A stretch of 64,000 nucleotides of DNA from Rikenellaceae bacterium (GTDB taxonomy: Bacteria > Bacteroidota > Bacteroidia > Bacteroidales > Rikenellaceae): positions 448,582 through 512,581 of the forward strand of contig CABIXK010000001.1 of NCBI GenBank assembly GCA_902362705.1, read 5' to 3'. Positions 17,613 through 26,827 of this stretch are shown in pieces. Made by a program: the position numbers and the translations under genes. The notes under the pieces are model-generated. The model searched no databases, was not told where the DNA came from, and saw only the letters and a list, made by a program, of their open reading frames with translations. Position 1 is the stretch's first letter. Every line of letters begins with the position of its first letter.

Positions 17613-19058
17613 CTACCCCACCGACCCCTCGAGGCTGATCGCAAGCAGCTTCTGCGCCTCGACGGCGAACTCCATCGGCAGCTTGGCCAGCACCTCGCGG
17701 GCATAGCCGTTGACGATCATCCCCACGGCGTCTTCGGTCGAGAGACCGCGCTGACGGCAGTAGAAGAGCTGGTCGTCGGAGATCTTCGAGGTCGTGGCCT
17801 CGTGCTCGACCACGGCCGAGCGGTTGCGGCAATCGATGACCGGGAAGGTGTGGGCGCCGCAGCGGTCGCCGATCAAGAGCGAGTCGCACTGCGAGTAGTT
17901 GCGGGCGTTCTCCGCCCCGCGGGCCACGCGCACCAGACCGCGGTAGGAGTTCTCGCTCCGCCCGGCCGAGATGCCTTTCGAGACGATGCGGCTGCGGGTG
18001 TTGCGGCCGATGTGGATCATCTTGGTGCCGGTATCGGCCTGCTGGAAGTGGTTGGTCATCGCCACCGAGTAGAACTCGCCCACCGATCCATCGCCCGCGA
18101 GCACGCAGCTCGGATACTTCCACGTGATGGCCGAGCCGGTCTCGACCTGCGTCCACGACAGGCGGGCACGCTCGCGGCAGAGACCGCGCTTGGTAACGAA
18201 GTTGTAGATGCCGCCCTTGCCCTCCTTGTCGCCCGGGTACCAGTTCTGCACCGTGGAGTACTTCACCTCGGCGTCCTTCTCGACGACGATCTCCACCACG
18301 GCGGCGTGCAGCTGGTTCTCGTCGCGCCGCGGAGCCGTGCACCCCTCGAGGTAGCTCACGTAGGAGCCCTCGTCGGCCACGATCAGCGTGCGCTCGAACT
18401 GCCCCGTGCCCGCGGCGTTGATGCGGAAGTAGGTCGAGAGCTCCATCGGGCAGCGCACGCCGCGCGGGATGTAGCAGAACGACCCGTCGGAGAAGACGGC
18501 GGCGTTGAGCGCCGCGTAGTAGTTGTCTGTGTAGGGCACGACGCTGCCCAGGTACTTCTTCACCAGCTCGGGGTGGTCGCGCAGCGCCTCCGAGATCGAG
18601 CAGAAGATGATGCCCCGCTCGGCCAGCGTCTCGCGGAAGGTAGTCTTCACCGACACCGAGTCCATCACGGCGTCGACGGCGACGCCCGCCAGCGCCATCT
18701 GCTCCTCGAGCGGGATGCCCAGACGGTCGAACGTGCGCTTGAGCTCGGGGTCGACCTCGTCCATCGAGCTGAGGGCCTTGCGCTGCTTGGGGGCGGCGTA
18801 GTAGATGATGTCCTGAAAATCGATCTCGGGAATGGTCAGGTGGGCCCACGCGGGCGGGGTGAGCGTCAGCCAGTGGCGGTAGGCCTTCACGCGGCGCTCT
18901 GTCATCCACTCGGGCTCGCCCTTCTTGGCCGAGATCAGCCGCACGACCTGCTCGTCGAGCCCCTTGCGGATGGTCTCCGTTTCGATCTGCGTCGTGAATC
19001 CGTATTTGTATTCCTGCCCGCCGAGGTCGTCGAGCAGCTCTTTTTCGTTTTCAGCCAT
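17613..19058 (-). CDS. sufB: SufB, Fe-S cluster scaffold protein
   Basis: Main scaffold of the SUF system, on which the cluster is built. The 481-aa product is full-length for SufB, with the SPSCVLAG-type segment ([19 protein letters not shown], about 325-343), the [19 protein letters not shown] block (about 237-255) and the C-terminal [18 protein letters not shown] (about 430-447). A conserved Cys follows [13 protein letters not shown]. The ATG at 19058 is supported by a promoter 20-50 bp upstream. It is the first gene of the suf cluster, which is oriented away from the tRNA-Ser. Confidence 0.96.
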   Translation of the reverse strand: MAENEKELLDDLGGQEYKYGFTTQIETETIRKGLDEQVVRLISAKKGEPEWMTERRVKAYRHWLTLTPPAWAHLTIPEIDFQDIIYYAAPKQRKALSSMDEVDPELKRTFDRLGIPLEEQMALAGVAVDAVMDSVSVKTTFRETLAERGIIFCSISEALRDHPELVKKYLGSVVPYTDNYYAALNAAVFSDGSFCYIPRGVRCPMELSTYFRINAAGTGQFERTLIVADEGSYVSYLEGCTAPRRDENQLHAAVVEIVVEKDAEVKYSTVQNWYPGDKEGKGGIYNFVTKRGLCRERARLSWTQVETGSAITWKYPSCVLAGDGSVGEFYSVAMTNHFQQADTGTKMIHIGRNTRSRIVSKGISAGRSENSYRGLVRVARGAENARNYSQCDSLLIGDRCGAHTFPVIDCRNRSAVVEHEATTSKISDDQLFYCRQRGLSTEDAVGMIVNGYAREVLAKLPMEFAVEAQKLLAISLEGSVG

Positions 19059-19077
19059 TGCAAGCTTTTTATCGTAC

Positions 19078-19107
19078 AAAGGTATAAAAATCGTCGCACA
19101 TACGCAA
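19078..19107 (-). promoter_or_regulatory. Promoter of sufB
   Basis: On the minus strand TTG, a 20-nt spacer and TACCTTTG end 19 bases before the sufB start codon. Confidence 0.75.
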
Positions 19108-19210
19108 CGGCACCCCGCAAAAGCGGGGCCGAAGCGGCCGTTTTCGCAGGTGAGCCGACCGCGCCGCAGCGGAAGAAAGCGCACGATCGGCGAATTTTCG
19201 GGGTCAATAT

Positions 19211-19241
19211 TTTGTTATTTACCGAAAAGGTTCTATATTTG
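19211..19241 (+). promoter_or_regulatory. Promoter of tRNA-Ser
   Basis: TTTG (19211-19214), a 19-nt spacer and TATATTTG (19234-19241), about 38 bases before the mature tRNA. Confidence 0.82.
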
Positions 19242-19279
19242 CACACCTTTTCCAGCGAACACCTCGCGAAAAGGTGCCC

Positions 19280-19369
19280 GGAGAGATGGGTGAGTGGCTG
19301 AAACCACCGGTTTGCTAAACCGACGTACGGGGTGAACCCGTACCACGAGTTCGAATCTCGTTCTCTCCG
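19280..19369 (+). tRNA. tRNA-Ser (anticodon GCT)
   Basis: A 90-nt class II tRNA reading AGC/AGT codons. The acceptor stem GGAGAGA/TCTCTCC is perfect, the discriminator is G, the anticodon GCT is at 19314-19316 in a TTGCTAA loop, a long variable arm (GTACGGGGTGAACCCGTAC) is present and the T-arm contains GTTCGAATC. CCA is not encoded. Confidence 0.97.
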
Positions 19370-19370
19370 C

Positions 19371-19520
19371 GACAAGCGCAAGCGCACGAAAACATCACCC
19401 CAAGGGGTGATGTTTTTTTGCAAAAAGGGGAGGGATCCGCAAATTCGTTTGCAGGTCCCTCCCCTTTTCTGCAAAACACCGGCAGGTGGGTTCGTGCGCC
19501 GGCGCTTGCGAATCGAGGAG
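19371..19520. repeat. Nested inverted repeats downstream of tRNA-Ser
   Basis: Outside the tRNA terminator, GCGCAAGCGCACGAA (about 19377-19390) has a near-complement TTCGTGCGCC...GCGCTTGCG at about 19492-19511. Inside lies a second large hairpin, AAAAGGGGAGGGA...TCCCTCCCCTTTT (about 19424-19467), whose loop contains GCAAAT/TTTGC. The 338-bp gap from the tRNA to the next stop codon holds this structure and a repeat fragment; no gene is seen. Confidence 0.65.
19391..19418 (+). terminator. Terminator of tRNA-Ser
   Basis: AACATCACCCC pairs with GGGGTGATGTT around AA, followed by a run of T. Confidence 0.88.
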
Positions 19521-19616
19521 TACGGGAGATCACGGAGCGCAGCGACGTAATCGGGTAGCGCCCGCGGCAGTGCAGAGAAAGGCGAAGCGCAGCGAGCCAA
19601 TCTCGCCAGCCCTTCC

Positions 19617-19697
19617 ACAGCAGCCAGCAGCCACCCCGGGCGGAGGGCTGCTCTCCTCGCCCGCGGGCTCGGCCGCGCCCCTCCGCCGGCTACGGTC
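19617..19697 (+). repeat. Composite interspersed repeat, GC-rich fragment, copy 4
   Basis: Contains only the GC-rich block (GCAGCCACCCCGGGCGGAGG, GGCTGCTCTCCTCGCCCG) found in copy 1, without the AT-rich arms. It ends next to the stop of the CAT-like gene. Confidence 0.6.
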
Positions 19698-19707
19698 CGA
19701 TTGTGCA

Positions 19708-20328
19708 TTATAAACCGTCGATCTCCCGCTGCAACGCCTCCAGAAAGCGTGCGGCGTGCGCCCCGTCCATCTGCGTGTGGTGGAACTGGAACGAAACGGG
19801 GAGCGTCGCCGCGAGCCACCGGCGGCGGTAGCGGCCCCAGATGAGGAATGGATTGTTGAAGATGCCGCTGTAGATGCCCACCGCCCCGTCGATCGCGCAA
19901 CGGGTCAGGGCGGAAGTGCCGATGACCATGCGGTCGGAGGAGAGGTCGTGGTCGGTGCGGCTCGCCCGCACGCGCTCCGTAAGGCGCAGGTAGTCGGCGT
20001 TGAAGGCGGCCAGGTCGTCGGTGAAGGGCACGTCGCACGACGACACCCCTCCCCCGCTGTCGGCGACGATGGTGTTGACGGCCAGCGCGTCGTAGCGCAT
20101 CATCCGCCGCCCCTCGGGCAGCAGAAAAAACTCCCCGATGCCGCTGGCTGCGCGACCGACACACCACAGCATCAGCATGTTGAACTTCAGTCCCTCGCGG
20201 CGGGCGCGGCGCAGGGCGCGCGTCACGCGGAGGGTGGCCATCAGCGTGACCATCGGCATGGGGGCCTCCATCCACAGATCGAAGGCCCGGGCCCGGGTGG
20301 TAGTCCGGGGATCCACTTCATATTTCAT
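19708..20328 (-). CDS. CatA-like acetyltransferase
   Basis: A 206-aa protein of the chloramphenicol acetyltransferase fold. The catalytic signature HHxxxDG is present as FHHTQMDGAHAARFLE near the C-terminus (about 183-198), with the family's early FNMLMLWCVGRA and later GIYSGIFNNPFLIWG segments. Classical CATs use this His to acetylate the drug; many chromosomal Bacteroidota homologues have not been shown to confer resistance, so the substrate stays open. The ATG at 20328 is preferred over a longer start at 20397, which would include the -7 box TACCTTTG (plus-strand 20352-20359). It lies downstream of an AraC regulator on the same strand. Confidence 0.85.
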   Translation of the reverse strand: MKYEVDPRTTTRARAFDLWMEAPMPMVTLMATLRVTRALRRARREGLKFNMLMLWCVGRAASGIGEFFLLPEGRRMMRYDALAVNTIVADSGGGVSSCDVPFTDDLAAFNADYLRLTERVRASRTDHDLSSDRMVIGTSALTRCAIDGAVGIYSGIFNNPFLIWGRYRRRWLAATLPVSFQFHHTQMDGAHAARFLEALQREIDGL

Positions 20329-20351
20329 GATTCGAAGATTTGATTCGACCG

Positions 20352-20359
20352 CAAAGGTA
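20352..20359 (-). promoter_or_regulatory. -7 promoter element of the CAT-like gene
   Basis: TACCTTTG on the minus strand, 23 bases before the start codon; no clear -33 box at 19-20 nt spacing. Confidence 0.5.
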
Positions 20360-20397
20360 GGTCGCGGCCGCCGCACCCGATAGAACGAACGGGACAT

Positions 20398-21210
20398 TCA
20401 GAAGGGATCGGCGAACAGATCGGAGCGCACGGCGCCCGTCCGGGCCAGTGCGGCGGGCGTCATGCCCCCCAGGCGCCGGAACTCGCGGACGAAGTGCGAC
20501 TGGTCGGCATACCCGCAGTCGCAGGCGATCCGCGCCCAGTCGGCCGCCCCGCCCCGGCGCTCCATGGCATGCAGCGAGAGCTGGAAGCGGACGAGCCGCG
20601 CATAGGCCTTGGGGTTCATGCCCACAACCGCGCCGAAATACCGCTCGAACTGCTTCGGCGAAAGGCAGGCACGCGACGCCAAGGAGACGACCCGGGTGCC
20701 GGGCGCGGCGAAGAGCGTCTCGACGGCCCCGCGCACGCGGTCGAAGCGGTGGGCGGCACGCGGCTCGGCGGTCAGGCGCGCGAGCAGCCACCGCTCGGCT
20801 GCGACGACCCCCTCCGACGGGTCATCGCAGGTGAGGATGCGCTCCGAGAGGGCATTCAGTCCTCTGTCCTCCAGGTCGTAGCCCGAGATCTCGCGGTTGA
20901 AGAACGACACAAGGGGCGCGTCGACGAAGCGCCCCAGCCCCCAGGGACGGAACACGACCGCCACCAGCTCGGTGCTCCCGTCGGAAAGCAGATGCGATGG
21001 GAAGTCGACCTGCCCGCTCACGGTCACGCGATCCTGCGCGCGCTCCAGCTCGGGCACCCGCAGCGGCGTGCCGCGGTGGAAGAGGAGCATCGGACACCCC
21101 GTCGGGAAGCTCCGCACGCAGGCTGCGCGCCGACTGCGGAAAGTCCAGTAGAACCTCACCCAGGGCAGCAGCGGCCCGCACGGCCGGTAAAAACGAAACT
21201 CCTCCTCCAT
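20398..21210 (-). CDS. AraC family transcriptional regulator
   Basis: A 270-aa one-component regulator. The C-terminal AraC DNA-binding domain spans about 160-262: first helix-turn-helix VVSLASRACLSPKQFERYF, then GMNPKAYARLVRFQLSL, then the second helix-turn-helix with CGYADQSHFVREFRRLGGMTP. The N-terminal half (about 1-150) resembles the DUF6597-type sensory domain that starts with a YRPCGPLLPWVRFYW-like segment. The ligand is unknown. Adjacency on one strand makes the CAT-like gene a candidate target, but that gene also has its own -7 box. Confidence 0.92.
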   Translation of the reverse strand: MEEEFRFYRPCGPLLPWVRFYWTFRSRRAACVRSFPTGCPMLLFHRGTPLRVPELERAQDRVTVSGQVDFPSHLLSDGSTELVAVVFRPWGLGRFVDAPLVSFFNREISGYDLEDRGLNALSERILTCDDPSEGVVAAERWLLARLTAEPRAAHRFDRVRGAVETLFAAPGTRVVSLASRACLSPKQFERYFGAVVGMNPKAYARLVRFQLSLHAMERRGGAADWARIACDCGYADQSHFVREFRRLGGMTPAALARTGAVRSDLFADPF

Positions 21211-21218
21211 CGCAGGGA

Positions 21219-21226
21219 CAAAGATA
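21219..21226 (-). promoter_or_regulatory. -7 promoter element of the AraC gene
   Basis: TATCTTTG on the minus strand nine bases before the start codon, implying a very short leader; the -33 region is only T-rich. Confidence 0.5.
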
Positions 21227-21244
21227 GCCCGTTTGCGGCAAACG

Positions 21245-21273
21245 AAAAAGGCCCCGCACCGAAATGCGGGGCC
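21245..21273 (-). terminator. Terminator downstream of the YgiN-type gene
   Basis: On the minus strand GGCCCCGCA pairs with TGCGGGGCC, followed by TTTTT. It separates the exonuclease-tpx-monooxygenase unit from the AraC gene. Confidence 0.88.
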
Positions 21274-21294
21274 CGGTCGCGCGGAGGGCGCCGA

Positions 21295-21570
21295 TCAGAA
21301 GAGGAACTTCTCGAGCTTGAGCTCGCCGAGCGCCTCGAGTCGCGGCACGAGCGTGGTGAAGTGGGGCGCGGCCTCGTGGGCGGCAAGCGCCTTGGCGTCG
21401 CGCCACGTTTCGCAGATCATGAGCACCTCGGGGCGCGTGGCGCTCTCGAACAGGTCGTAGGCGATGCAGCCCTCGTCGGCGAGCGACGCGGCGACCAGCT
21501 CGCGGGCGGTCTGCACCAGGCGGTCGCGGTTCGACGCCGTGGTGCGGATGAAGACATTGAGTCGGATCAT
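21295..21570 (-). CDS. Antibiotic biosynthesis monooxygenase (YgiN-like) family protein
   Basis: A 91-aa ABM-fold protein. The pattern (beta strand MIRLNVFIRT, helix, EGCIAYDLFES, then MICETWRDAKALAAHEAAPHF with the conserved W and H) is typical of YgiN-like quinol monooxygenases and related small dimers. The family name is historical; here it most likely acts on a quinone or another small aromatic. It is the last gene of a short run with tpx (31-bp gap), which would fit a redox-stress role, though this is only by association. Confidence 0.85.
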   Translation of the reverse strand: MIRLNVFIRTTASNRDRLVQTARELVAASLADEGCIAYDLFESATRPEVLMICETWRDAKALAAHEAAPHFTTLVPRLEALGELKLEKFLF

Positions 21571-21601
21571 ACAGTTCTTGTTTTGAAGTGAAGAAGTGAA
21601 G

Positions 21602-22111
21602 TTACATGCACGAACGCAGCACCCGCTCGGCCGCCGCGTAGTCGGGCTCCTCGGTGATCTCCGGCACGAGCTGCGCGTGGACCACCTGCCCCTCGCGGTC
21701 GACCACCACCACGGCGCGGGCCAGCAGCCCGGCCAGGGGGCCGTCGGTCATCTCCACGCCGTAGGCCTCGCCGAAGCCCTCGCGGCGGAAGTCGGAGGCG
21801 GGGACCACGCGGTCGATGCCCTCCGTGGTGCAGAAGCGGGCGTGGGCGAAGGGAAGGTCGCGCGAGACGGCCACCACCACCGTGTCGGGCAGCGAAGCGG
21901 CAAGCTTGTTGAAGCGACGCACCGACGAGGCGCAGACGCTCGTGTCGAGGCTCGGGAAGATGTTGAGCACCACGCAGCGACCCCGGAACTCGGAGAGCGT
22001 GAGCGGCGCGAGGTTGGTGCGGACAAGCCGGAAATCGGGAGCCGCGGCGCCGGCGGCGACGAACGTCCCCCGCAGCGTGACGGGCGAGCCCTTGAATGTG
22101 ATTTTTGCCAT
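21602..22111 (-). CDS. tpx: Thiol peroxidase (Tpx, atypical 2-Cys peroxiredoxin)
   Basis: Reduces hydroperoxides using thioredoxin. The 169-aa product has the peroxidatic Cys60 in SLDTSVCASSVRRFN and the resolving Cys94 in ARFCTTEGID, the same spacing as in E. coli Tpx. The N-terminal FKGSPVTLRG and APDFRLV strands are also standard. No TAnnTTTG promoter is visible in the 59 bp upstream, so it may be transcribed with the exonuclease gene. Confidence 0.96.
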   Translation of the reverse strand: MAKITFKGSPVTLRGTFVAAGAAAPDFRLVRTNLAPLTLSEFRGRCVVLNIFPSLDTSVCASSVRRFNKLAASLPDTVVVAVSRDLPFAHARFCTTEGIDRVVPASDFRREGFGEAYGVEMTDGPLAGLLARAVVVVDREGQVVHAQLVPEITEEPDYAAAERVLRSCM

Positions 22112-22170
22112 AAGTCGTAGGGTTTAGATACGTATTCCCATCGCAATTTCCGCGCCGCAAATGCCGCACG

Positions 22171-22665
22171 TCAGAGGATTTTCATCGCGATGCGCGCGCA
22201 GGCCTCGGCATCGGCCAGGGCGTGGTGGTGGCTCCGCAGGTCGAAGCCGCAGGCGGCCGAGACGGTGTGGAGCTGGTGGTTGGGCAGCTGCCGCCCGAAG
22301 CAGCGGCGCGAGGCGCTGCACGTGCAGTGGAACTCGTAGCCGGGCCACGGCAGCCCGTAGAGCTCCAGCGCCGCACGCAGACACCCGGCGTCGAAGGGGG
22401 CGTTGTGCGCCACCAGCGGAAGACCCTCGATACGCGGTGCCACCTCGCCCCAGACGGCGGCGAAGTCGGGCGCCTCGACCGTGTCGTGGTAGGTGAGCCC
22501 GTGCACGGCGGTGGTGAAGGCGCTGTAGTAGTTGGGGCGCGGGCGGATGAGGCTGTAGAATGTGTCGACGATCTCGCCGCCTCGCACCACGACGACGCCC
22601 ACCGAGCAGACGCTCGTGCGCTCGCGGTTGGCGGTTTCGAAATCGATGGCTGCGAAGTCGGTCAT
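22171..22665 (-). CDS. DnaQ-like 3'-5' exonuclease (DEDDh)
   Basis: A 164-aa stand-alone exonuclease domain. All three exonuclease motifs are present: Exo I FAAIDFETAN (about 4-13), Exo II VAHNAPFDAGCL (about 85-96) and Exo III HHALADAEACA (about 147-157), with His in the final motif (DEDDh). It is much shorter than DNA polymerase III alpha or PolI but similar to epsilon-like proofreading or trimming nucleases. Whether it serves the polymerase or repair is not shown. Confidence 0.93.
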   Translation of the reverse strand: MTDFAAIDFETANRERTSVCSVGVVVVRGGEIVDTFYSLIRPRPNYYSAFTTAVHGLTYHDTVEAPDFAAVWGEVAPRIEGLPLVAHNAPFDAGCLRAALELYGLPWPGYEFHCTCSASRRCFGRQLPNHQLHTVSAACGFDLRSHHHALADAEACARIAMKIL

Positions 22666-22671
22666 GGGGCA

Positions 22672-22872
22672 AGTGAGAAGTGAGAAGTAAAAAGTGAAAA
22701 GTGAGAAGTTGGAAGTTTCGCAATCTATTGTGAATTGCGAAGCCTCAGGCTTCGCGCAGCCCTCCGCCGGGGGTGGCTGCCGGCTCTCGGGCCGCGGCCT
22801 GCGGAGGGCGCACGAGCAGCGCGAGTTGCGGGCCTCCGGCGCCGGAGGCTGCGGCCCGCGCAGCTAAAGCTG
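22672..22872 (-). repeat. Composite interspersed repeat, copy 5
   Basis: An AT-rich tract of AAGTGAGAAGT units (22672-22718) is followed by GCGCAGCCCTCCGCCGGGGG and by a GC-rich arm (22785-22862) that is the reverse complement of 121-190 in copy 1. It lies in the 332-bp gap between guaA and the exonuclease gene; the remaining 22873-22997 contains a short ACGAACGCACGAACG repeat and its complement but no gene. Confidence 0.65.
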
Positions 22873-22997
22873 CAATATTCATTGCCGCTGCCCGGCCCCT
22901 CAGCACGAACGCACGAACGCGGGCTTCCCTCACGTTCGTGCGTTCGTATCGGGGCGGCCGCGCCGCATAGGAGCTCACGGAGCCGAGGCCCGCTCCC

Positions 22998-24527
22998 CTA
23001 CTCCCACTCGATGGTTGCGGGCGGTTTGGAGGAGATGTCGTAGACTACGCGGTTGACGCCGCGGACCTTGTTTATGATCTCGTTCGACACGTTGGCCAGG
23101 AACTCGTAGGGCAGGTGCACCCAGTCGGCGGTCATGCCGTCGGTGGAGGTCACGGCGCGCAGCGCCACGCAGCTCTCGTAGGTGCGCTCGTCGCCCATCA
23201 CGCCCACGCTCTTCACGGGCAGCAGGATCGCACCGGCCTGCCATACCTTGTCGTAGAGGCCGGCCGCGCGCAGGCCGTCGATGTAGATCTTGTCGACGTT
23301 CTGGAGAATCTCGACCTTCTCGGGGGTGATGTCGCCCAGGATGCGGATCGCCAGACCCGGGCCCGGGAAGGGGTGGCGGCCGATGAGCTCGTCCGAAATG
23401 CCGAGCGAGCGGCCCACACGGCGCACCTCGTCCTTGAAGAGCAGGCGCAGCGGCTCGACGATGCCCAGGTGCATCTTCTCGGGAAGGCCGCCCACGTTGT
23501 GGTGCGACTTGATCGTCGCCGAGGGGCCGTTGACCGAGCACGACTCGATGACGTCGGGATAGATCGTGCCCTGGGCCAGCCACTTCACGTCGCGGATGCG
23601 CTGGGCCTCCTCGTTGAAGACCTCCACGAAGTCGCGGCCGATGATCTTGCGCTTGGTCTCGGGATCGCTCACCCCGGCCAGGTCGCCCAGGAACTTGGCG
23701 CCGGCCTTCACGCCCTTGACGTTGAGGCCCATGTTCTCGTAGGAGCGGAGCACGTCGTCGAACTCGTCCTTGCGCAGCAGCCCCGAGTCGACGAAAATGC
23801 AGTAGAGGTTGCGGCCGATGGCCCGGTGGAGCAGCACGGCAGCGACGGTCGAATCGACGCCGCCCGAGAGGCCCAGCACCACCTTGTCGTCGCCCAGCTT
23901 CTCGCGCAGCTCGCGCACTGTGGCCTCGACGAAGCTCTCCGAGGTCCACGACTGCGCGCAGCCGCAGATGCCCGCGACGAAGTTCTCGAGGAGCTTCTTG
24001 CCGTCGGTCGAGTGGTAGACCTCGGGGTGGAACTGGATGCCCCACGTGCGCTCGCCCTCGATGCGGTAGGCGGCCACGCGCACGTCCTCGGTCGAGGCGA
24101 CGATGCGGTAGTTGTCGGGCACCGAGGTGATGGTGTCGCCGTGCGACATCCACACCTGCGTGGTCGAGGGAAGGTCGCGCATGAGCGGATCGGCCGCGTC
24201 GCCCACCGTGAGCATCGCGCGGCCGTACTCGCGGCTCGGCGCGGGCCGCACCTCGCCGCCGTAGGCGTGCGCCAGGTACTGCGCGCCGTAGCAGACGCCC
24301 AGCAGCGGCAGCCGGCCCTTGATCTGCTCAAGGTCGGGAGTCGGGGCCCCGGCGTCGCGGACCGACGAGGGGCTGCCCGAGAGGATCACGCCCCGCACCG
24401 AGGCGTCGAGCGCCGGAATCTTGTGGAAGGGGTGGATCTCGCAATAGACGTTCAGCTCGCGCACGCGCCGCGCGATGAGCTGCGTGTACTGCGAGCCGAA
24501 GTCGAGAATGATGATTTTTTCCTGCAT
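22998..24527 (-). CDS. guaA: GMP synthase (glutamine-hydrolysing)
   Basis: Converts XMP to GMP. The 509-aa product has the class I glutamine amidotransferase domain (about 1-190; nucleophile Cys in [15 protein letters not shown], triad His/Glu in FHPEVYHS). The N-type ATP pyrophosphatase domain follows (P-loop [12 protein letters not shown], about 215-226), then the C-terminal dimerisation domain ending PPATIEWE. The ATG at 24527 is the canonical start ([16 protein letters not shown]). It ends the guaB-small protein-guaA operon. Confidence 0.98.
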   Translation of the reverse strand: MQEKIIILDFGSQYTQLIARRVRELNVYCEIHPFHKIPALDASVRGVILSGSPSSVRDAGAPTPDLEQIKGRLPLLGVCYGAQYLAHAYGGEVRPAPSREYGRAMLTVGDAADPLMRDLPSTTQVWMSHGDTITSVPDNYRIVASTEDVRVAAYRIEGERTWGIQFHPEVYHSTDGKKLLENFVAGICGCAQSWTSESFVEATVRELREKLGDDKVVLGLSGGVDSTVAAVLLHRAIGRNLYCIFVDSGLLRKDEFDDVLRSYENMGLNVKGVKAGAKFLGDLAGVSDPETKRKIIGRDFVEVFNEEAQRIRDVKWLAQGTIYPDVIESCSVNGPSATIKSHHNVGGLPEKMHLGIVEPLRLLFKDEVRRVGRSLGISDELIGRHPFPGPGLAIRILGDITPEKVEILQNVDKIYIDGLRAAGLYDKVWQAGAILLPVKSVGVMGDERTYESCVALRAVTSTDGMTADWVHLPYEFLANVSNEIINKVRGVNRVVYDISSKPPATIEWE

Positions 24528-24543
24528 GTATTCGGGTAGGATT

Positions 24544-24717
24544 TTACTTGTTTTTGCGGTGGAGAAACACAATGCGGACCACGAAGAGATAGCCGAACGT
24601 CACGCCCAGCACGAGGACGCGCAGCGCCGCGAGCCCCGTGCCGAGCCATGCGGCGAAGAGCGCCGCGACGAGCGCCAGCACCGCCCAATCGGCCCCGAGG
24701 ATCCGCTGCCGCTTCAT
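24544..24717 (-). CDS. 57-aa two-helix membrane protein between guaB and guaA
   Basis: Not recognised. The 57 residues form a short basic N-terminus ([11 protein letters not shown]), two hydrophobic segments (about 12-27 and 30-50) and a basic tail (HRKNK), so a small inner-membrane hairpin with both ends inside is likely. Its start is three bases past the guaB stop and its own stop is 16 bp before guaA, so it is embedded in the purine operon. Confidence 0.7.
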   Translation of the reverse strand: MKRQRILGADWAVLALVAALFAAWLGTGLAALRVLVLGVTFGYLFVVRIVFLHRKNK

Positions 24718-24719
24718 GG

Positions 24720-26198
24720 CTATCGCTCGCTCGAGTAGTTGGGCGCCTCGCTGGTGATGGTCACGTCGTGGGGATGGCTCTCCGACATGCCCGAAGCGGT
24801 GATGCGGATGAAGCGGGCGGTCTGAAGCGCCGGAATGTCCTTGGCGCCGCAGTAGCCCATGCCCGAGCGGATGCCGCCGATGAGCTGGAAGACCGTCTCG
24901 TTGAGCGTGCCCTTGAAGGGGACGCGGGCCACGATGCCTTCGGGGACGAGCTTGTTGATGTTGCCCTCGCAACCCTTCTGGAAGTAGCGGTCGGCCGAGC
25001 CGGCCTTCATGGCGTCGATCGAGCCCATGCCGCGGTAGGCCTTGAACTTGCGGCCGTTGTAGATGATCGTCTCGCCCGGAGCCTCCTCCGTGCCGGCGAA
25101 CATCGAGCCCACCATCACGCAGTCGCCGCCCGCGGCCAGCGCCTTGACGATGTCGCCCGAGTAGCGCAGACCGCCGTCGGCGATCACCGGCACGCCCGAG
25201 CCCTTGGCCTCCGAGGCGGCGGCGTAGACGGCCGACAGCTGGGGCACGCCCACGCCGGCGATGATGCGCGTGGTGCAGATCGAGCCGGGGCCGATGCCCA
25301 CCTTGATGCCGTCGGCACCCGCGTCGATGAGGAAGCGCGCGGCCTCGGCCGTGGCGATATTGCCCACCACGACGTCGAGCGTCGGATAGGCGGCCTTGAT
25401 CTGGCGCAGGGCGCGGACGATGTTGGCCGAGTGGCCGTGGGCCGAGTCGAGCACCACGGCATCGACGCTCTCGGCGACCAGCGCCGCCACGCGGTCCATC
25501 ACGTCGGGGGTGATGCCCACGCCGGCGGCCACGCGCAGGCGGCCCTTCTCGTCCTTGCAGGCGTTGGGATGGTCCTGCACCTTCGTGAGGTCCTTATAGG
25601 TGATGAGTCCCACCAGACGGCCCGCGTCGTCGACCACCGGCAGCTTCTCGATCTTGTTGTCGAGCAGCACCTCCGAGGCGTGCGCGAGTTCGGGGTTGTG
25701 GGTGGTGATGAGCCGATCGCCGGGGGTCATCACCTCGGCGATGCGGCGCGACATGTCGCGCTGGAAGCGAAGGTCGCGGTTGGTGACGATGCCCACCAGG
25801 CGGCGGTCGTCGTCCACCACGGGGATGCCGCCGATGCGGTTCTCCTTCATCATGGCCAGGGCGTCGCCCACGGTCTGCTCCTCGGAGATGGTCACCGGGT
25901 CGTAGATCATGCCGTTCTCGGCGCGCTTCACGCGGCGCACCTGGGCAGCCTGCTCGGCGATCGACATATTCTTGTGGATCACGCCGATACCTCCCTCACG
26001 CGCCAGGGCGATAGCCAGCGGCGCCTCGGTCACGGTATCCATGGCGGCGGAGACGATGGGGATGTTGAGGGCGATATTTCGCGAGAAACGGGTCTGCAGG
26101 GAGACCTCTCGCGGCAACACTTCCGAATAGGCGGGTACGAGCAGCACGTCGTCGAAGGTAAGACCTTCGGGCTGCACCCTTTCATTGATAAACGACAT
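24720..26198 (-). CDS. guaB: Inosine-5'-monophosphate dehydrogenase
   Basis: Oxidises IMP to XMP with NAD+, the first committed step to GMP. The 492-aa product has the catalytic barrel interrupted by two CBS domains (about 95-215), the active-site loop [18 protein letters not shown] with the catalytic Cys (about 307), the [16 protein letters not shown] phosphate site and the flap with [10 protein letters not shown]. The start at 26198 gives the usual [20 protein letters not shown] terminus; an upstream ATG in frame at 26225 is close to the promoter and rejected. It leads the operon with guaA. Confidence 0.98.
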   Translation of the reverse strand: MSFINERVQPEGLTFDDVLLVPAYSEVLPREVSLQTRFSRNIALNIPIVSAAMDTVTEAPLAIALAREGGIGVIHKNMSIAEQAAQVRRVKRAENGMIYDPVTISEEQTVGDALAMMKENRIGGIPVVDDDRRLVGIVTNRDLRFQRDMSRRIAEVMTPGDRLITTHNPELAHASEVLLDNKIEKLPVVDDAGRLVGLITYKDLTKVQDHPNACKDEKGRLRVAAGVGITPDVMDRVAALVAESVDAVVLDSAHGHSANIVRALRQIKAAYPTLDVVVGNIATAEAARFLIDAGADGIKVGIGPGSICTTRIIAGVGVPQLSAVYAAASEAKGSGVPVIADGGLRYSGDIVKALAAGGDCVMVGSMFAGTEEAPGETIIYNGRKFKAYRGMGSIDAMKAGSADRYFQKGCEGNINKLVPEGIVARVPFKGTLNETVFQLIGGIRSGMGYCGAKDIPALQTARFIRITASGMSESHPHDVTITSEAPNYSSER

Positions 26199-26222
26199 AA
26201 GAACGCGGATTTTTGTTGCCTG

Positions 26223-26230
26223 CAAAAGTA
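26223..26230 (-). promoter_or_regulatory. -7 promoter element of guaB
   Basis: TACTTTTG on the minus strand, 24 bases before the start codon; the -33 box is weak. Confidence 0.6.
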
Positions 26231-26322
26231 AGCATTTTCCGGGAAATAACCTAACGATCGAAGCGCGGGGCAGCGAAAAAATTTCGGATTTTTTCGGTGG
26301 GGCGAGCGGCGGGGCGGGCAGA

Positions 26323-26540
26323 AATGAAAAATGGAAAGTTGAAAGTTGAAAATGGGGCGGCTCGTTTTCGGCCCGTAGCCAGCGGAGGGTACCGCCGAGC
26401 CTTCGGGCGAGGAGAGCATCCCTCCGCCGGGGGTGGCTGCGGGCTGCCGGCTCACAGAGCCGGGCAAGTTTTCATTTTCAATTTTCCACTTTCCATTTGC
26501 ATTCGGGCCTCCGCTGCCGGAGGCTGCGGCCCGAAACCGT
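26323..26540 (-). repeat. Composite interspersed repeat, copy 6 (near-full-length inverse of copy 1)
   Basis: Read on the minus strand it runs GAATGCAAATGGAAAGTGG, then TTGAAAATGAAAACTTGCCC, then the GCTCTGTGAGCCGGCAGCCC block and the CCCTCCGC...ACGGGC block, ending in an AT-rich TTTTCAACTTTC arm. This is the same order as 196-412, with few differences. A further GC fragment of the family lies at 26640-26720. Together they fill the 629-bp gap between guaB and panB; no gene is seen. Confidence 0.75.
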
Positions 26541-26827
26541 CGAAGCCGTCGGCTTCGTCCCTTTGCCGGCTCGCGCCTTTGGCGCGACCGCCCCAGCCGG
26601 CAAAGGGAACTTGTGCGCGAAGGGGCGGCTTGAAAAGCCGGCAGCCCGCAGCCACCCCGGGCGAAGGCCCGCAACTCGCGCATGCTCGTGCAAGCCTTCG
26701 CTGGCTGCGGCCCGAAAAGAGAGACACGACCGTCGAAGCCCCCCGTCAACGAAAAGAGAGGCCGCAGCTGGGCCCCTCTTCTCCTCACTCTTTCGTCCCG
26801 CCGCAGCGCGGCGCGGCGCATGCGCCG

